DNA of 64,000 bases from Prodigiosinella confusarubida (GTDB lineage: Bacteria; Pseudomonadota; Gammaproteobacteria; Enterobacterales; Enterobacteriaceae): positions 1-64,000 of the forward strand of contig NZ_CP025085.1 in assembly GCF_002847015.1 (NCBI RefSeq), read 5' to 3'. Shown here in pieces: positions 1 through 9,001 of this stretch (within the stretch, counting starts at the first letter, position 1; each line of letters begins with the position of its first letter). The translations under genes and the position numbers were made by a program. A model generated the notes under the pieces. It was not told where the DNA came from and did not search any database. It saw nothing but the letters and a program-made list of their open reading frames with translations.

Positions 1-200
1 AGGATGCAGATTAATTACCCGCGTTTGTCGGGGCTGGTCATCCTGATGAAAATAATTACCCAATCATGATTTGCTGAAAAATCGTGATGGCTGAGTATCA
101 CCCTATGAATCAGCGAGCCGTATCTCCAAATGTGACTGATTAACGACTCGCGATTTTAATACTATCCAATGTAATCAAGTAAGTTAAAGGAATAATGGTT

Positions 201-1640
201 ATGTCAAATAACATCCGTATAGAAGAAGATCTGCTAGGTACTCGTGAAGTTCCTGCTAATGCGTATTATGGGATCCACACACTTCGGGCTATTGAAAACT
301 TTTATATTAGCGACAACACAATCAGCGATATTCCAGAATTTGTGCGCGCCATGGTGATGGTGAAAAAAGCGGCAGCATTGGCAAACCAGGAATTGAAAAC
401 TATTCCACGAAAAATTGCCGACACAATTATTCAAGCCTGTGATGAAGTACTGAATAATGGCAAATGCCTGGATCAGTTTCCTGTCGATGTCTATCAAGGC
501 GGTGCGGGAACATCAGTAAATATGAACACCAATGAAGTGCTGGCGAACATTGGTCTGGAGTTGATGGGGCATAAAAAAGGCGAATATCAGTACCTCAATC
601 CGAACGACCATCTGAACAAATGCCAGTCCACCAACGATGCCTACCCGACCGGCTTTCGCATCGCGGTGTACAGCTCCATCCTGAAACTGGTGGAAGCGAT
701 CACTCAACTGGGTCAAGGGTTTGAGCGTAAAGCCAAAGAATTTGAAACTATCCTGAAAATGGGCCGTACCCAGTTACAGGATGCGGTTCCGATGACACTG
801 GGCCAGGAATTCCATGCTTTCAACATCCTGCTGAAAGAAGAAAACAAAAACTTGCTGCGTACCGCAGAACTGCTGCTGGAAGTAAATCTGGGCGCAACGG
901 CCATCGGTACACGTTTGAACACCCCTGATGAGTACCAGCACCTGGCGGTACAACATCTGGCGAAAGTCAGCGGATTACCCTGTGTCCCTGCCGAAGATCT
1001 GATCGAAGCAACGTCCGACTGCGGTGCCTATGTGATGGTTCACAGCGCACTCAAACGTCTCGCCGTAAAACTGTCGAAAATCTGTAATGACTTGCGTCTA
1101 CTCTCTTCCGGTCCACGCGCCGGTCTGAACGAAATCAATCTGCCAGAGTTGCAGGCCGGTTCTTCCATTATGCCCGCCAAGGTTAACCCGGTAGTGCCGG
1201 AAGTCGTGAATCAGGTGTGCTTCAAAGTTATTGGTAATGACACTTGCGTGACGATGGCGGCAGAAGCGGGTCAGCTACAGTTAAACGTCATGGAGCCGGT
1301 TATTGGCCAAGCCATGTTTGAATCCATCAAGATTCTGTCGAATGCGTGCTGTAACTTGCTGGAAAAATGCGTCAACGGCATTACTGCCAATAAGAGCGTG
1401 TGCGAAGCATATGTCTTCAACTCTATCGGTATCGTGACGTACCTGAACCCGTTCATCGGCCATCATAACGGCGATATCGTCGGGAAAATCTGCGCCGAAA
1501 CCGGTAAGAGCGTACGCGAAGTGGTACTAGAACGCGGCTTGTTAACCGAAAGCGAACTGGATGATATCTTCTCTATCCAAAACTTGATGCATCCGGCCTA
1601 TAAGGCGAAACGCTGCACCGACGAAAAAGAATCCGTTTAA
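201..1640 (+). CDS. aspA: Aspartate ammonia-lyase (aspartase)
   Basis: Catalyses reversible deamination of L-aspartate to fumarate plus ammonia in the cytoplasm, feeding fumarate respiration and nitrogen release. The protein is near-identical in layout and length to E. coli AspA (about 478 residues). The fumarase/aspartase signature [11 protein letters not shown] is present near residue 325, as are the conserved segments [17 protein letters not shown] and [10 protein letters not shown]. The frame is open from an ATG at 195, but AAAGGA at 186-191 sits about 9 bases before the ATG at 201 and only 3 before 195, so 201 is the better start. It is followed at 1963 by dcuA, the same pairing as in E. 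coli, where transporter and enzyme cooperate. Confidence 0.97.
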   Translation: MSNNIRIEEDLLGTREVPANAYYGIHTLRAIENFYISDNTISDIPEFVRAMVMVKKAAALANQELKTIPRKIADTIIQACDEVLNNGKCLDQFPVDVYQGGAGTSVNMNTNEVLANIGLELMGHKKGEYQYLNPNDHLNKCQSTNDAYPTGFRIAVYSSILKLVEAITQLGQGFERKAKEFETILKMGRTQLQDAVPMTLGQEFHAFNILLKEENKNLLRTAELLLEVNLGATAIGTRLNTPDEYQHLAVQHLAKVSGLPCVPAEDLIEATSDCGAYVMVHSALKRLAVKLSKICNDLRLLSSGPRAGLNEINLPELQAGSSIMPAKVNPVVPEVVNQVCFKVIGNDTCVTMAAEAGQLQLNVMEPVIGQAMFESIKILSNACCNLLEKCVNGITANKSVCEAYVFNSIGIVTYLNPFIGHHNGDIVGKICAETGKSVREVVLERGLLTESELDDIFSIQNLMHPAYKAKRCTDEKESV

Positions 1641-1665
1641 CTGCCTTTTCTTAATCACCACGGCT

Positions 1666-1692
1666 GGCACAGGGGTATTCCATTCCTGTGCC
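1666..1692 (+). terminator. Hairpin after aspA
   Basis: Arms GGCACAGG (1666-1673) and CCTGTGCC (1685-1692) form an 8-bp stem followed by TTTACT and an A-rich stretch. It lies between aspA and dcuA, so it probably acts as a partial terminator or mRNA-stabilising hairpin within the operon. Confidence 0.5.
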
Positions 1693-1734
1693 TTTACTAA
1701 AAAATAAAAAACCATAAAAATCAAAATAATATCT

Positions 1735-1939
1735 ATATACCCAATAAATTTCGAGTTGCAGGAAGGTGGCAAGTAAAGAAATCCCGATGCATTTACCAAG
1801 GTAAGTAATTCGAGTGACAAATCTGCCAAGAACAGAGTTAAACACTGCTTCCAGCGGCCTCGAAGAGGCAAAACCCAGGGATAGGCCAAGTAATTGAGTG
1901 ATACCAACGCACCTGCAACTTGAAAGATCACGGGTATAT
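1735..1939. repeat. About 205-bp MITE-like repeat with inverted ends
   Basis: The element begins ATATACCC and ends GGGTATAT. Just inside the ends, CGAGTTGCAGG (1752-1762) pairs with CCTGCAACTTG across the centre with one mismatch, so the ends are long imperfect inverted repeats. It has no convincing ORF. Sequences of this type (ATACCC...GAGTTGCAGG...CAACTTGA...GGGTAT) are a familiar dispersed intergenic repeat in Dickeya/Pectobacterium-type genomes, recalled from memory. It fills most of the aspA-dcuA gap and leaves about 20 bases before the dcuA ribosome site. Confidence 0.6.
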
Positions 1940-1962
1940 TAAATTGTTTTAAGGAGCATTGT

Positions 1963-3264
1963 ATGCTGGTCTTGGAACTCATTGTCGTGCTGCTTGCCAT
2001 CTACCTGGGCGCACGCCTTGGTGGTATTGGCATCGGTTTTGCCGGAGGACTGGGAGTCTTGATTCTTACTCTTGGCTTTCACATAAAACCGGGCGCGATC
2101 CCTTTTGATGTCATCGAAATTATCATGTCCGTTATCGCCGCTATCGCCGCCATGCAAGTGGCAGGCGGCATGGATTATCTTGTCAGTCTGGCTGAAAAAC
2201 TGCTGCGTCGTCAGCCTAAGTACGTTACCTTTCTGGCCCCGCTGGTAACCTATTTCATGACACTGCTGGCCGGTACGGGGCATACCGCGTTCTCTACGCT
2301 GCCAGTGATTGCAGAAGTGGCGAAAGAACAAGGAATAAGGCCTTCGCGTCCACTGTCGATTGCCGTTGTCGCTTCTCAGGTGGCGATTACCGCCTCACCT
2401 ATTTCAGCGGCTGTCGTGTTTGTCGCCGGGATCCTGGAGCCGCACGGTGTCAGTTATCTGATGCTGTTGGGCATTTGTATTCCCACCACACTGGCCGCCG
2501 TCTTGCTGACCGCCATCGTCACCAACTTTTTGGGTAAAGAGCTGAAAGATGATGAGGTTTATCTGGAACGGTTGAAAAAGCACGAAGTGACGCTACGCAG
2601 CACAAGCAAACTGGAGATACAACCCGGTGCAAAACTGTCTGTACTGTTATTCCTGCTCGGCATTATCGCCGTTGTGTTTTATGCCACGGCGATCAGCGAT
2701 ACCGTCAAGCTGATTGCTCATCCTGTATTACCACGGAATGAAGCAATCGTAGTGTTCATGCTGACGATCGCCACGCTTATCTGCATCACCTGTAAAATTG
2801 ATACCAGCAGAGTGCTGTCAGCCAGTACATTCAAATCAGGGATGAGTGCGTGTGTCTGCGTGATGGGTGTCGCCTGGCTGGGTGATACCTTCGTCAAAGC
2901 GCATATCACCGATATTCAGGAAACAGCGGGAACACTCTTGCAAAGCTACCCGTGGATGCTGGCTATCGTATTGTTTTTTGCCTCCATGCTGCTCTATTCG
3001 CAGGCTGCAACAGCCAAAGCATTGATGCCTGCCGCATTGCTGCTTGGCGTCTCTCCTGTAACAGCGGTCGCGTCGTTCGCTGCGGTATCCGCTCTGTTCG
3101 TCTTACCAACCTACCCGACCTTGCTGGCCGCCGTAGAAATGGATGACACAGGATCAACCCGCATCGGGAAATATGTGTTTAATCATTCGTTCATTATTCC
3201 GGGCGTGCTGACAATTACGCTCTCGGTCATCTTTGGGTTTATTCTCGGCAATATCCTGCTGTAG
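1963..3264 (+). CDS. dcuA: Anaerobic C4-dicarboxylate transporter DcuA
   Basis: Inner-membrane carrier for aspartate, fumarate, malate and succinate, working with AspA in C4-dicarboxylate metabolism. At 433 residues it has exactly the length of E. coli DcuA. It shares N-terminal ARLGGIGIGFAGGLGV, central ITASPISAAVV, and C-terminal LPTYPTLLAAVEMDDTG, which separate DcuA from DcuB. About ten hydrophobic helices are visible. AAGGAG at 1950-1955 is well placed for the ATG at 1963. The neighbouring aspA and shared orientation indicate the classic aspA-dcuA unit, although the inserted repeat at 1735-1939 may provide separate transcription signals. Confidence 0.95.
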   Translation: MLVLELIVVLLAIYLGARLGGIGIGFAGGLGVLILTLGFHIKPGAIPFDVIEIIMSVIAAIAAMQVAGGMDYLVSLAEKLLRRQPKYVTFLAPLVTYFMTLLAGTGHTAFSTLPVIAEVAKEQGIRPSRPLSIAVVASQVAITASPISAAVVFVAGILEPHGVSYLMLLGICIPTTLAAVLLTAIVTNFLGKELKDDEVYLERLKKHEVTLRSTSKLEIQPGAKLSVLLFLLGIIAVVFYATAISDTVKLIAHPVLPRNEAIVVFMLTIATLICITCKIDTSRVLSASTFKSGMSACVCVMGVAWLGDTFVKAHITDIQETAGTLLQSYPWMLAIVLFFASMLLYSQAATAKALMPAALLLGVSPVTAVASFAAVSALFVLPTYPTLLAAVEMDDTGSTRIGKYVFNHSFIIPGVLTITLSVIFGFILGNILL

Positions 3265-3335
3265 CCCGTGGAGGAGTGATCATTCGATACCTGTTGCATT
3301 GATTAAGTTCGCTTTCAACGCGCTAAAGACGTCAC

Positions 3336-3368
3336 ATGAAAAGCCAGAAAATAAACTGGCTTTTCATG
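3336..3368 (+). terminator. Terminator after dcuA
   Basis: CATGAAAAGCCAG and CTGGCTTTTCATG are perfect 13-base arms separated by AAAATAAA. The symmetrical A/T ends make it a plausible bidirectional Rho-independent terminator about 70 bases after the dcuA stop. Confidence 0.75.
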
Positions 3369-4136
3369 CCGACAGAAGACATTAAAACAAGCTTTCTGTG
3401 CCGCTCAGTTGCCAATTACCCCCCCCCCCCGAAAACCAAGACAACCACAGCTTTAGTAAATAAATTTAATCACAGTAAAATAGATTCAAAATAATCCGCC
3501 AAATGACATCAGGCCGGATAACTAATGGCCAATATCGTGCATAAAGCGCTACACATTAGTAATAAAAAATAGTACATCTGGCAAAGTATCCTGACCATCC
3601 ATTTCCCAAGTATCAAGCGCTATTGAATAATTACGTTTCTCATTATATTCATAATAAGACACCGGCATTGCTTAATTATTACATTGCTTACTATATTCAT
3701 AGTAATACATCTGAAATTATTATATTTGTTATTATGTCACTCTGAAAGAACCCACCATTATTTAAGCCATTATCTTGATAACATTATGATTATTTACAGA
3801 ATTCATTCTAATTGTGATTATACAGACTGAACAGGATCTCATATGCCACATATTTTATTAACCTAACCAATACAAATAATGCATTAAACGGTATTTATTA
3901 AAAAAAAAGAACAATATTCCATAATATTAAAAAACAAGTTCAAGTTAAAAAAACAAACATTTGTATATAAACAAAACTAGAATCCAAAGCAAACATACAC
4001 TATAAATAAACTTACCATTAAAGAAGTACTCAATAGACTACGTGAATTTACTTCAGCGTTTATACGACAGAGTATGTAGAGAGACAGATAATTTATCGAT
4101 GTCACAAACAATCCATTAAATTAAGGAATAAACACT
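3369..4136. other. AT-rich gene-free gap with a 12-C run
   Basis: No coding region is seen. A homopolymer of twelve C lies at 3419-3430. From about 3640 the sequence is very AT-rich, with two imperfect copies of a TATATTCATARTAATA-like motif near 3645 and 3692. A TATAAATAA near 4001 is a candidate -10 region for xynA. The composition differs from the flanking core genes and suggests horizontally acquired, possibly H-NS-bound DNA upstream of the xylanase. This is inference from base composition only. Confidence 0.5.
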
Positions 4137-5372
4137 ATGAAAGAAAATATAGGGCGATGGAATCGCCGCTTGTGTTATACCGCGACCTTATTTCTAGCCA
4201 TGGCTGGGGCTGCTCATGCAAGTACCGTAAATATTAATACCGATGTCGGGTATCAAGTTGTTCGAGGCTTTGGCGGTATGAATGGACCGGGTTGGATTAA
4301 TGACCTAACAACAGCGCAAGTTAACACCGCATTCGGTAATGATTCCGGCCAAATGGGATTATCCATTATGCGGATGCGAATTGATCCAGACTCCAGCCAC
4401 TGGAACTTACAGGTTGCTAGTGCAAGTAAAGCTTATGCTCTTGGCGCAACGCTGATGGCAACGCCCTGGAGCCCGCCAGCCTATATGAAAAGTAATAACA
4501 GTCTGATCAATGGAGGAACGTTACTTCCTTCCTATTATTATAGTTACACCACTCATCTGCTCAATTTTGCCAGTTATATGAAAACCAATGGTGCGCCACT
4601 CTATGCCATTTCAATACAGAATGAGCCTGACTGGCAACCAGCTTATGAATCCTGTGAATGGAGCGGTGATGATTTTAAAAATTATATCAAATCACAAGGC
4701 TCAAGATTTGGCTCTCTCAACGTCATTATTGCGGAGTCGCTAAATTTTAATCATTCACTAACCGATCCAGTATTAAACGACAGTACGGCGTCTCAGTATG
4801 TGTCGATCATAGGGGGACATCTCTATGGTACGACGCCAACAGCCTATCCCTTAGCTCGCAACGCCGGTAAACAAGTGTGGATGACTGAGCATTTGATTGA
4901 CGAAAAGCAATCTGGCAATGACTGGACATCTGCGCTAAATGTCGCAAACGAACTGCATAACAGTATGGTTGCCAACTTTAATGCTTATGTTTGGTGGTAC
5001 ATTCGCCGTTCTTATGGCCTGATGACTGAAGATGGCAATATAAGTAAACGTGGTTATGTCATGTCACAATATGCCAAGTTTGTTCGTCCTGGATTTCAGC
5101 GTATTCAGGCAACTGAAAATCCACAATCCAACGTTCATTTGACCGCTTATAAGGGAGCATCTAACGATAAATTGGTTATCGTTGCTGTCAACACCAACGA
5201 CTCAAACCAAAGCCTCACGCTGAATATTACAAACTCAAATGTAAGTGCACTCAAGAAATATAGCACTTCAGCAACGCTTAATGTCGGCTATGGCGGTAAT
5301 ACCCCGTTAAGTAGTGGTAAAGCCACATTATGGTTGAACCCCAAAAGCGTCACAACGTTTGTCAGTGATTAA
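4137..5372 (+). CDS. xynA: Secreted glucuronoxylanase, GH30 subfamily 8
   Basis: Endoxylanase that cleaves methylglucuronoxylan of plant cell walls at positions set by the glucuronic acid side chain. The protein (411 residues) closely matches the Erwinia chrysanthemi D1 XynA I remember (413 residues). A signal peptide ends at AHA-S, near residue 29. The acid/base Glu163 lies in IQNEPDW and the nucleophile Glu251 in WMTEH. The WWYIRRSYG segment (residues 286-294) carries the arginine that reads the glucuronate in this subfamily. The C-terminal beta-sandwich ends TTFVSD. Secretion is presumably by Sec followed by type II secretion. It stands alone between gene-poor AT-rich DNA and a convergent efflux gene, with no KdgR-like box that I can recognise. 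Confidence 0.95.
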   Translation: MKENIGRWNRRLCYTATLFLAMAGAAHASTVNINTDVGYQVVRGFGGMNGPGWINDLTTAQVNTAFGNDSGQMGLSIMRMRIDPDSSHWNLQVASASKAYALGATLMATPWSPPAYMKSNNSLINGGTLLPSYYYSYTTHLLNFASYMKTNGAPLYAISIQNEPDWQPAYESCEWSGDDFKNYIKSQGSRFGSLNVIIAESLNFNHSLTDPVLNDSTASQYVSIIGGHLYGTTPTAYPLARNAGKQVWMTEHLIDEKQSGNDWTSALNVANELHNSMVANFNAYVWWYIRRSYGLMTEDGNISKRGYVMSQYAKFVRPGFQRIQATENPQSNVHLTAYKGASNDKLVIVAVNTNDSNQSLTLNITNSNVSALKKYSTSATLNVGYGGNTPLSSGKATLWLNPKSVTTFVSD

Positions 5373-5531
5373 CATGTTGGCGTTAACGTGAAGACGTGAA
5401 AGTGGGCTATTGATAGGCGTTCACCAACATGGTCAACACTGAGCAAGTGTTTCAGGTAACACAACGCTTTTGCAAATTACCGACATTTCAAACATTGCCG
5501 CCGATATGATGATTGACTGGCGGCACATAAA

Positions 5532-6935
5532 TTAAGAATTCAATAGCGAACGGCTCATGCGGGAAATGCGCGGGCCACTAACTACAGCTGCCAGCGCGGC
5601 AAAGGTACCTGCGGCAATCAGCGAAACGTGAGTGCCTTGCCCGCCAAACTGGTTGAACATTAACGCCACCAGAGCCGCCCCCATCGTTTGTCCGACCAGA
5701 CGTGCGGTGCCCAACATGCCGCTGGCACCGCCGCTACGATGGCGGGGAGCAGCGCTGATAATGGTGTGGTTATTCGGCGACTGAAACAGCCCGAAGCCAA
5801 CACCGCACAATATCATACGCAAACAGATATCCAGATAACCCGGCGCGGCAGGCAACCAAGCCAGCGAAAAGAGCCCCAGCGAGAACAACGTCAGGCCGAT
5901 GGTACACAATATTCCCGCATTGACACGCTCCAGCAACCTGCCCGCCAACGGCGCCGTCACCATAATCGCCAGTGGCCAGGGCGTCAGCAATAAACCGGTT
6001 TCAATTTCACTCAGTCCCAGCGTATTCTGAAAATAGAATGGAATCGACACCATCGCCAGCATCTGCGCACAAAAAGAGCTGATTGAGGTACCCATCGACA
6101 GCGCAAACACCGGGATCCGTAGCAGGTCCACCGGCAACAGCGGGTACGTCTGGCTCAACTGACGTCGGAAGAAATAAAGCCCGACCAACAGTGTCAGTAT
6201 CAGTTCTCCCAGCACCAGCCACAGATTCTGATTATGAGCAAAGCCACCCAACGCGATAAAGAATAGACCAAAAGTCAAGGCGTTAAGCAGGGCGCTCGGT
6301 GTGTCGAAACGCGACGAGCGCCGCCCTTCATTGCACGGCAGAAAACGCCACCCTAATATCAGAGCTACGATGCCGAACGGCACGTTAATAGCAAACAGCC
6401 ACTGCCACGACGCTATGCCCAAAATGCCTGCCGCAATGGTCGGCCCAGCAGCACTGGCCACCGCCACCACCAGAGAATTGATCGCAATGCCTCGCCCTAA
6501 GCGGTCCTTGGGGTAAATCAGCCGGACCAGCGCGATATTGACACTCATCAGTGCCGCCGCCGCCAGCCCTTGCAGGATTCGCGCCAGCGTCAGCGTCGTC
6601 AGTGAATCCGACAGTGAACACACCAGCGACATCAGGGTAAACAACACCAGCCCCACCATATAGATACGGCGATAACCAATGATATCGCCGAGCGATGAAA
6701 ACGGTAGCAACGTCATGGTGATTGCCAGTTGATAGGCATTAATCACCCAGATCGAAGACGCTGGGCTGGCATTAAAATCAGCGGCGATAGTGGGCAACGC
6801 CACGTTGACGATCGCCCCGTCCAGCACCGCCATGGTGATACCGAAAGCAATAGTGAGAATGGCGCCAATCCGCATTGGCATCGGTAATCCGTCGCCTATG
6901 GACACCGCCACCTGACTGGAAAAAACAGATTTCAA
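5532..6935 (-). CDS. yebQ: MFS multidrug-type transporter, DHA2 family (YebQ-like)
   Basis: Proton-driven inner-membrane efflux protein of the 14-helix DHA2 family. The family motif LDGAIVNVALPTIA is at residues 38-51, and the motif-A region reads LGDIIGYRRIY. The protein (467 residues) follows E. coli YebQ (457 residues) almost throughout, including SPNNHTII near the C-terminus and RSGGASGMLGTARL. The substrate is unknown. It is convergent with xynA and has a long upstream gap, so it is likely monocistronic. Confidence 0.85.
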   Translation of the reverse strand: MKSVFSSQVAVSIGDGLPMPMRIGAILTIAFGITMAVLDGAIVNVALPTIAADFNASPASSIWVINAYQLAITMTLLPFSSLGDIIGYRRIYMVGLVLFTLMSLVCSLSDSLTTLTLARILQGLAAAALMSVNIALVRLIYPKDRLGRGIAINSLVVAVASAAGPTIAAGILGIASWQWLFAINVPFGIVALILGWRFLPCNEGRRSSRFDTPSALLNALTFGLFFIALGGFAHNQNLWLVLGELILTLLVGLYFFRRQLSQTYPLLPVDLLRIPVFALSMGTSISSFCAQMLAMVSIPFYFQNTLGLSEIETGLLLTPWPLAIMVTAPLAGRLLERVNAGILCTIGLTLFSLGLFSLAWLPAAPGYLDICLRMILCGVGFGLFQSPNNHTIISAAPRHRSGGASGMLGTARLVGQTMGAALVALMFNQFGGQGTHVSLIAAGTFAALAAVVSGPRISRMSRSLLNS

Positions 6936-7542
6936 GATAAGATCCGAATACGAAAGGAGTGAAGTACGAGCCCGGTTATTCGCCGCACGTTTTTTATCTT
7001 TGTTACCCTACTGTGTTTAACTGGGAAGCGCAATCATCCGCATGTGGAGGATAATCAATAAGCACGCAGGGCTAATCATACGGTTGGTGTCGTTAACTAT
7101 CCACCAGTGCCGTACTGTGACTTCATCAGTGATCAATCCGCACGACATCCTACTGGCTAGCCCGACGCGAGATCTTCCTGCATAGTGACAAAAAACAACA
7201 CGAGGTTTAGCGTTTCTCTGAATCTTAGCCTCGATTATGCGTCGCCCCGTTAAAACTGCCTATATTCTATTTTCTACTTAAAACTCATTGAAATATTCTT
7301 ATCGCTTTCTTTATGCCCCGCTGAATAACAATTACTGGCCGCTGAGTAGAATGGAATAAGCGTTACCGCCTTGATCTTTTTTTTGCGGGAACAGCCCCAG
7401 GAATTGCTGATGTTGTATTCACACATATAGCGCTTATGTGCCAACACAGTTTCTTGACCTGATCATGCACACTACATCAGTCTGGGCGATCTGTCTGAAA
7501 TGTGGTGGATTAAGGGCTTATTGCTTGTTTAAGTAACGTGTT
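6936..7542. other. Gene-free region between yebQ and the small envelope genes
   Basis: About 600 bases without a supportable gene, presumably holding the divergent promoters. The only structure I can point to is CACATA-TAGCGCT-TATGTG at 7422-7440, an imperfect palindrome that could be an operator. Confidence 0.4.
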
Positions 7543-7554
7543 GTGGAGGGAAAT

Positions 7555-7884
7555 ATGAGGAAAAATACCGGACTTGCTATTTTCGCTGCCGGAGCGCTGT
7601 TTGCAGCAGGATTCAGTGCATCAGCTTTCGCCGGACCACCTGGTCCTGGTCCTGGTCCGTGGCTAGGGCCTGGTTGGTGGGGACCGAGGTGGTATCCGGG
7701 ACCTGTCGTCGTCGTCAGGCCGGACCCAGGGCCAAGAGTGATTTATGCTCCGCCACCGCAGCCTCAGGTATGGGTTGAAAAAACACCGACGTACCATTAT
7801 TACTGTCGCCATCCGACCGGGTATTACCCAAAAATCGCTCGTTGCCCCAGTGGGTGGATGAAAGTGGTGTCTGATAAACCGTAA
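7555..7884 (+). CDS. Small secreted Pro/Gly-rich protein with C-terminal YYC...CPSGW motif
   Basis: Function unknown. A Lys/Arg-rich N-terminus and hydrophobic stretch end in SAFAG, a clear signal peptide of about 26 residues. Next comes a proline-, glycine- and tryptophan-rich segment (PGPGPGPWLGPGWWGP). The conserved end YYCRHPTGYYPKIARCPSGW has two cysteines likely to form a disulfide, and resembles small periplasmic proteins found in many Proteobacteria. The ORF can start at GTG 7543, but GGAGGG at 7545-7550 points to ATG 7555. It is 40 bases upstream of a lipoprotein gene in the same direction, so the two are likely co-transcribed. Confidence 0.75.
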   Translation: MRKNTGLAIFAAGALFAAGFSASAFAGPPGPGPGPWLGPGWWGPRWYPGPVVVVRPDPGPRVIYAPPPQPQVWVEKTPTYHYYCRHPTGYYPKIARCPSGWMKVVSDKP

Positions 7885-7924
7885 TACCAATGAAGTCTCA
7901 TCAGGAAGGGGAAAGGACTAGCGA

Positions 7925-8479
7925 ATGAAAAAGAATTGTGCAGTAGTCGGCATCGTACTACTTACGAGCGCCGAACTGACGGGGTGCGTATCCACACCTA
8001 CAGCACCAACGGTGATGTCCTTGCCCGGTAATGGCAAAAGTTACGAGCAATTCCAGGCTGACGACGCCGTCTGTAAGAATACGGCCTATCGTTCGCTCAA
8101 TGGTGAGGCAAACACCGCCAACAATCAAAGTATAGGCACTGCCGCCGCTGGCGCAGCTATTGGTACTGCAGCAGGAGCGCTATTGGGAGCAGCAAGCGGA
8201 GCACCGAGAGGTACAGCCAATGGTGTGGCAGTAGGCGCAGCCAGTGGCTTGCTGATAGGATCAGCGATCGCCGGTGGCAACGGTGAGCGTACCCAGAGCA
8301 CCTTGCAGGATCAGTTTGATACTATCTATATGCAATGCATGTACGCGAAGGGAGAAAAAATTCCGCAAGCGTATTCCTGGGATCAGCCTTCCAACACATC
8401 AGACGTGCCACCAGACTATAACAGTAGTGAGTATGACAATAGCGCATCAGCGGTACCACCAGATTATCATCCACAGTAG
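7925..8479 (+). CDS. Glycine-zipper lipoprotein
   Basis: Putative outer-membrane or periplasmic lipoprotein of 184 residues with a lipobox LTGC (Cys21) after a short hydrophobic signal. The middle region (about residues 72-118) is an Ala/Gly-rich glycine zipper (GTAAGALLGAASGA and similar repeats), as in SlyB/17-kDa-antigen-like proteins that insert in membranes. An N-terminal FQADDAVCKNTA segment and a later MQCMYAKG give a pair of cysteines. The tail carries two VPPDY repeats. The exact role is unknown; the preceding secreted protein is its probable operon partner. Confidence 0.75.
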   Translation: MKKNCAVVGIVLLTSAELTGCVSTPTAPTVMSLPGNGKSYEQFQADDAVCKNTAYRSLNGEANTANNQSIGTAAAGAAIGTAAGALLGAASGAPRGTANGVAVGAASGLLIGSAIAGGNGERTQSTLQDQFDTIYMQCMYAKGEKIPQAYSWDQPSNTSDVPPDYNSSEYDNSASAVPPDYHPQ

Positions 8480-8487
8480 TTTCACGT

Positions 8488-8841
8488 ATGAACGCAGCTA
8501 AGAACATGGGCGCATTCATTCAGGGGTATGACGCGATTAAAGCAGCAACACAGGCCACAGTGCTGATTATTCATCATTCCGGTAAAGATCAGGACAAAGG
8601 GGCGCGGGGCTCCAGCGCCTTCCGTGCCTCGCTGGACGTGGAATTTAACGTCAGCCGTGAAGGTGATGACGGCGCGTTGATCCTCAGTCGCACCAAGATG
8701 AAGGAAGCGGAATAACTGCCGCGTCGCGCCTATGACCTGAATGCTATCGATCTGTACGTGGATGATGATGGCGATCAGATCACCTCGCTGGCGCTGAACG
8801 ATGAAGGCCGTAGGATGCTGCTGCCAGCAACCCCGATTTAG
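8488..8841 (+). pseudogene. Remnant of a RepA-like AAA helicase from an integrative element
   Basis: The fragment encodes TVLIIHHSGKDQDKGARGSS, the conserved end of the RepA/DnaB-like AAA core of phage- and plasmid-type helicases, then ALDVEFNVSRE-like sequence (ASLDVEFNVSRE here). An in-frame TAA at 8713-8715 interrupts it. The same frame continues LPRRAYDLNAIDLYVDDDGD and stops at 8839-8841. The N-terminal ATPase part with Walker A is missing. It marks the distal (non-integrase) end of island 1, since replicative helicase genes often sit opposite the integrase in such elements. It is not expected to be functional. Confidence 0.7.
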
Positions 8842-8870
8842 CGGGCATTTCGCAGCTGACGGAAAATCGC

Positions 8871-8914
8871 TTTCCCCCACTTCCCACGCATATATAGGCG
8901 AGAAGTGGGGGAAA
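8871..8914. repeat. 13-bp perfect inverted repeat
   Basis: TTTCCCCCACTTC (8871-8883) and GAAGTGGGGGAAA (8902-8914) are perfectly complementary, with an 18-base spacer containing CATATATAGG. It follows the broken helicase gene and may be a terminator, protein-binding site or relic of the element. Confidence 0.6.
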
Positions 8915-9001
8915 CTTTATGATCGCTTGCCTTGGTCACTCACCGTTTTATGGTTGCCTTCTGCCTGGAGGACGAATTGTTTCAAGACATTCCTCAATGT
9001 C

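Noticed and set aside
1542-2000. 152-codon open frame on the minus strand across the aspA end and the repeat
   Set aside because: It runs antisense to the end of aspA and through the palindromic repeat; no family-like sequence and no ribosome site.
5373-5431. CATGTTGG ... CCAACATG as xynA terminator
   Set aside because: The arms are separated by more than 40 bases and no T-run follows; too weak to call.
8804-8811. GAAGGCCG as a possible left att site of island 1
   Set aside because: It lies inside the helicase remnant's reading frame (NDEGRR) and lacks the TGGTGC part, so the left limit of island 1 stays undetermined.
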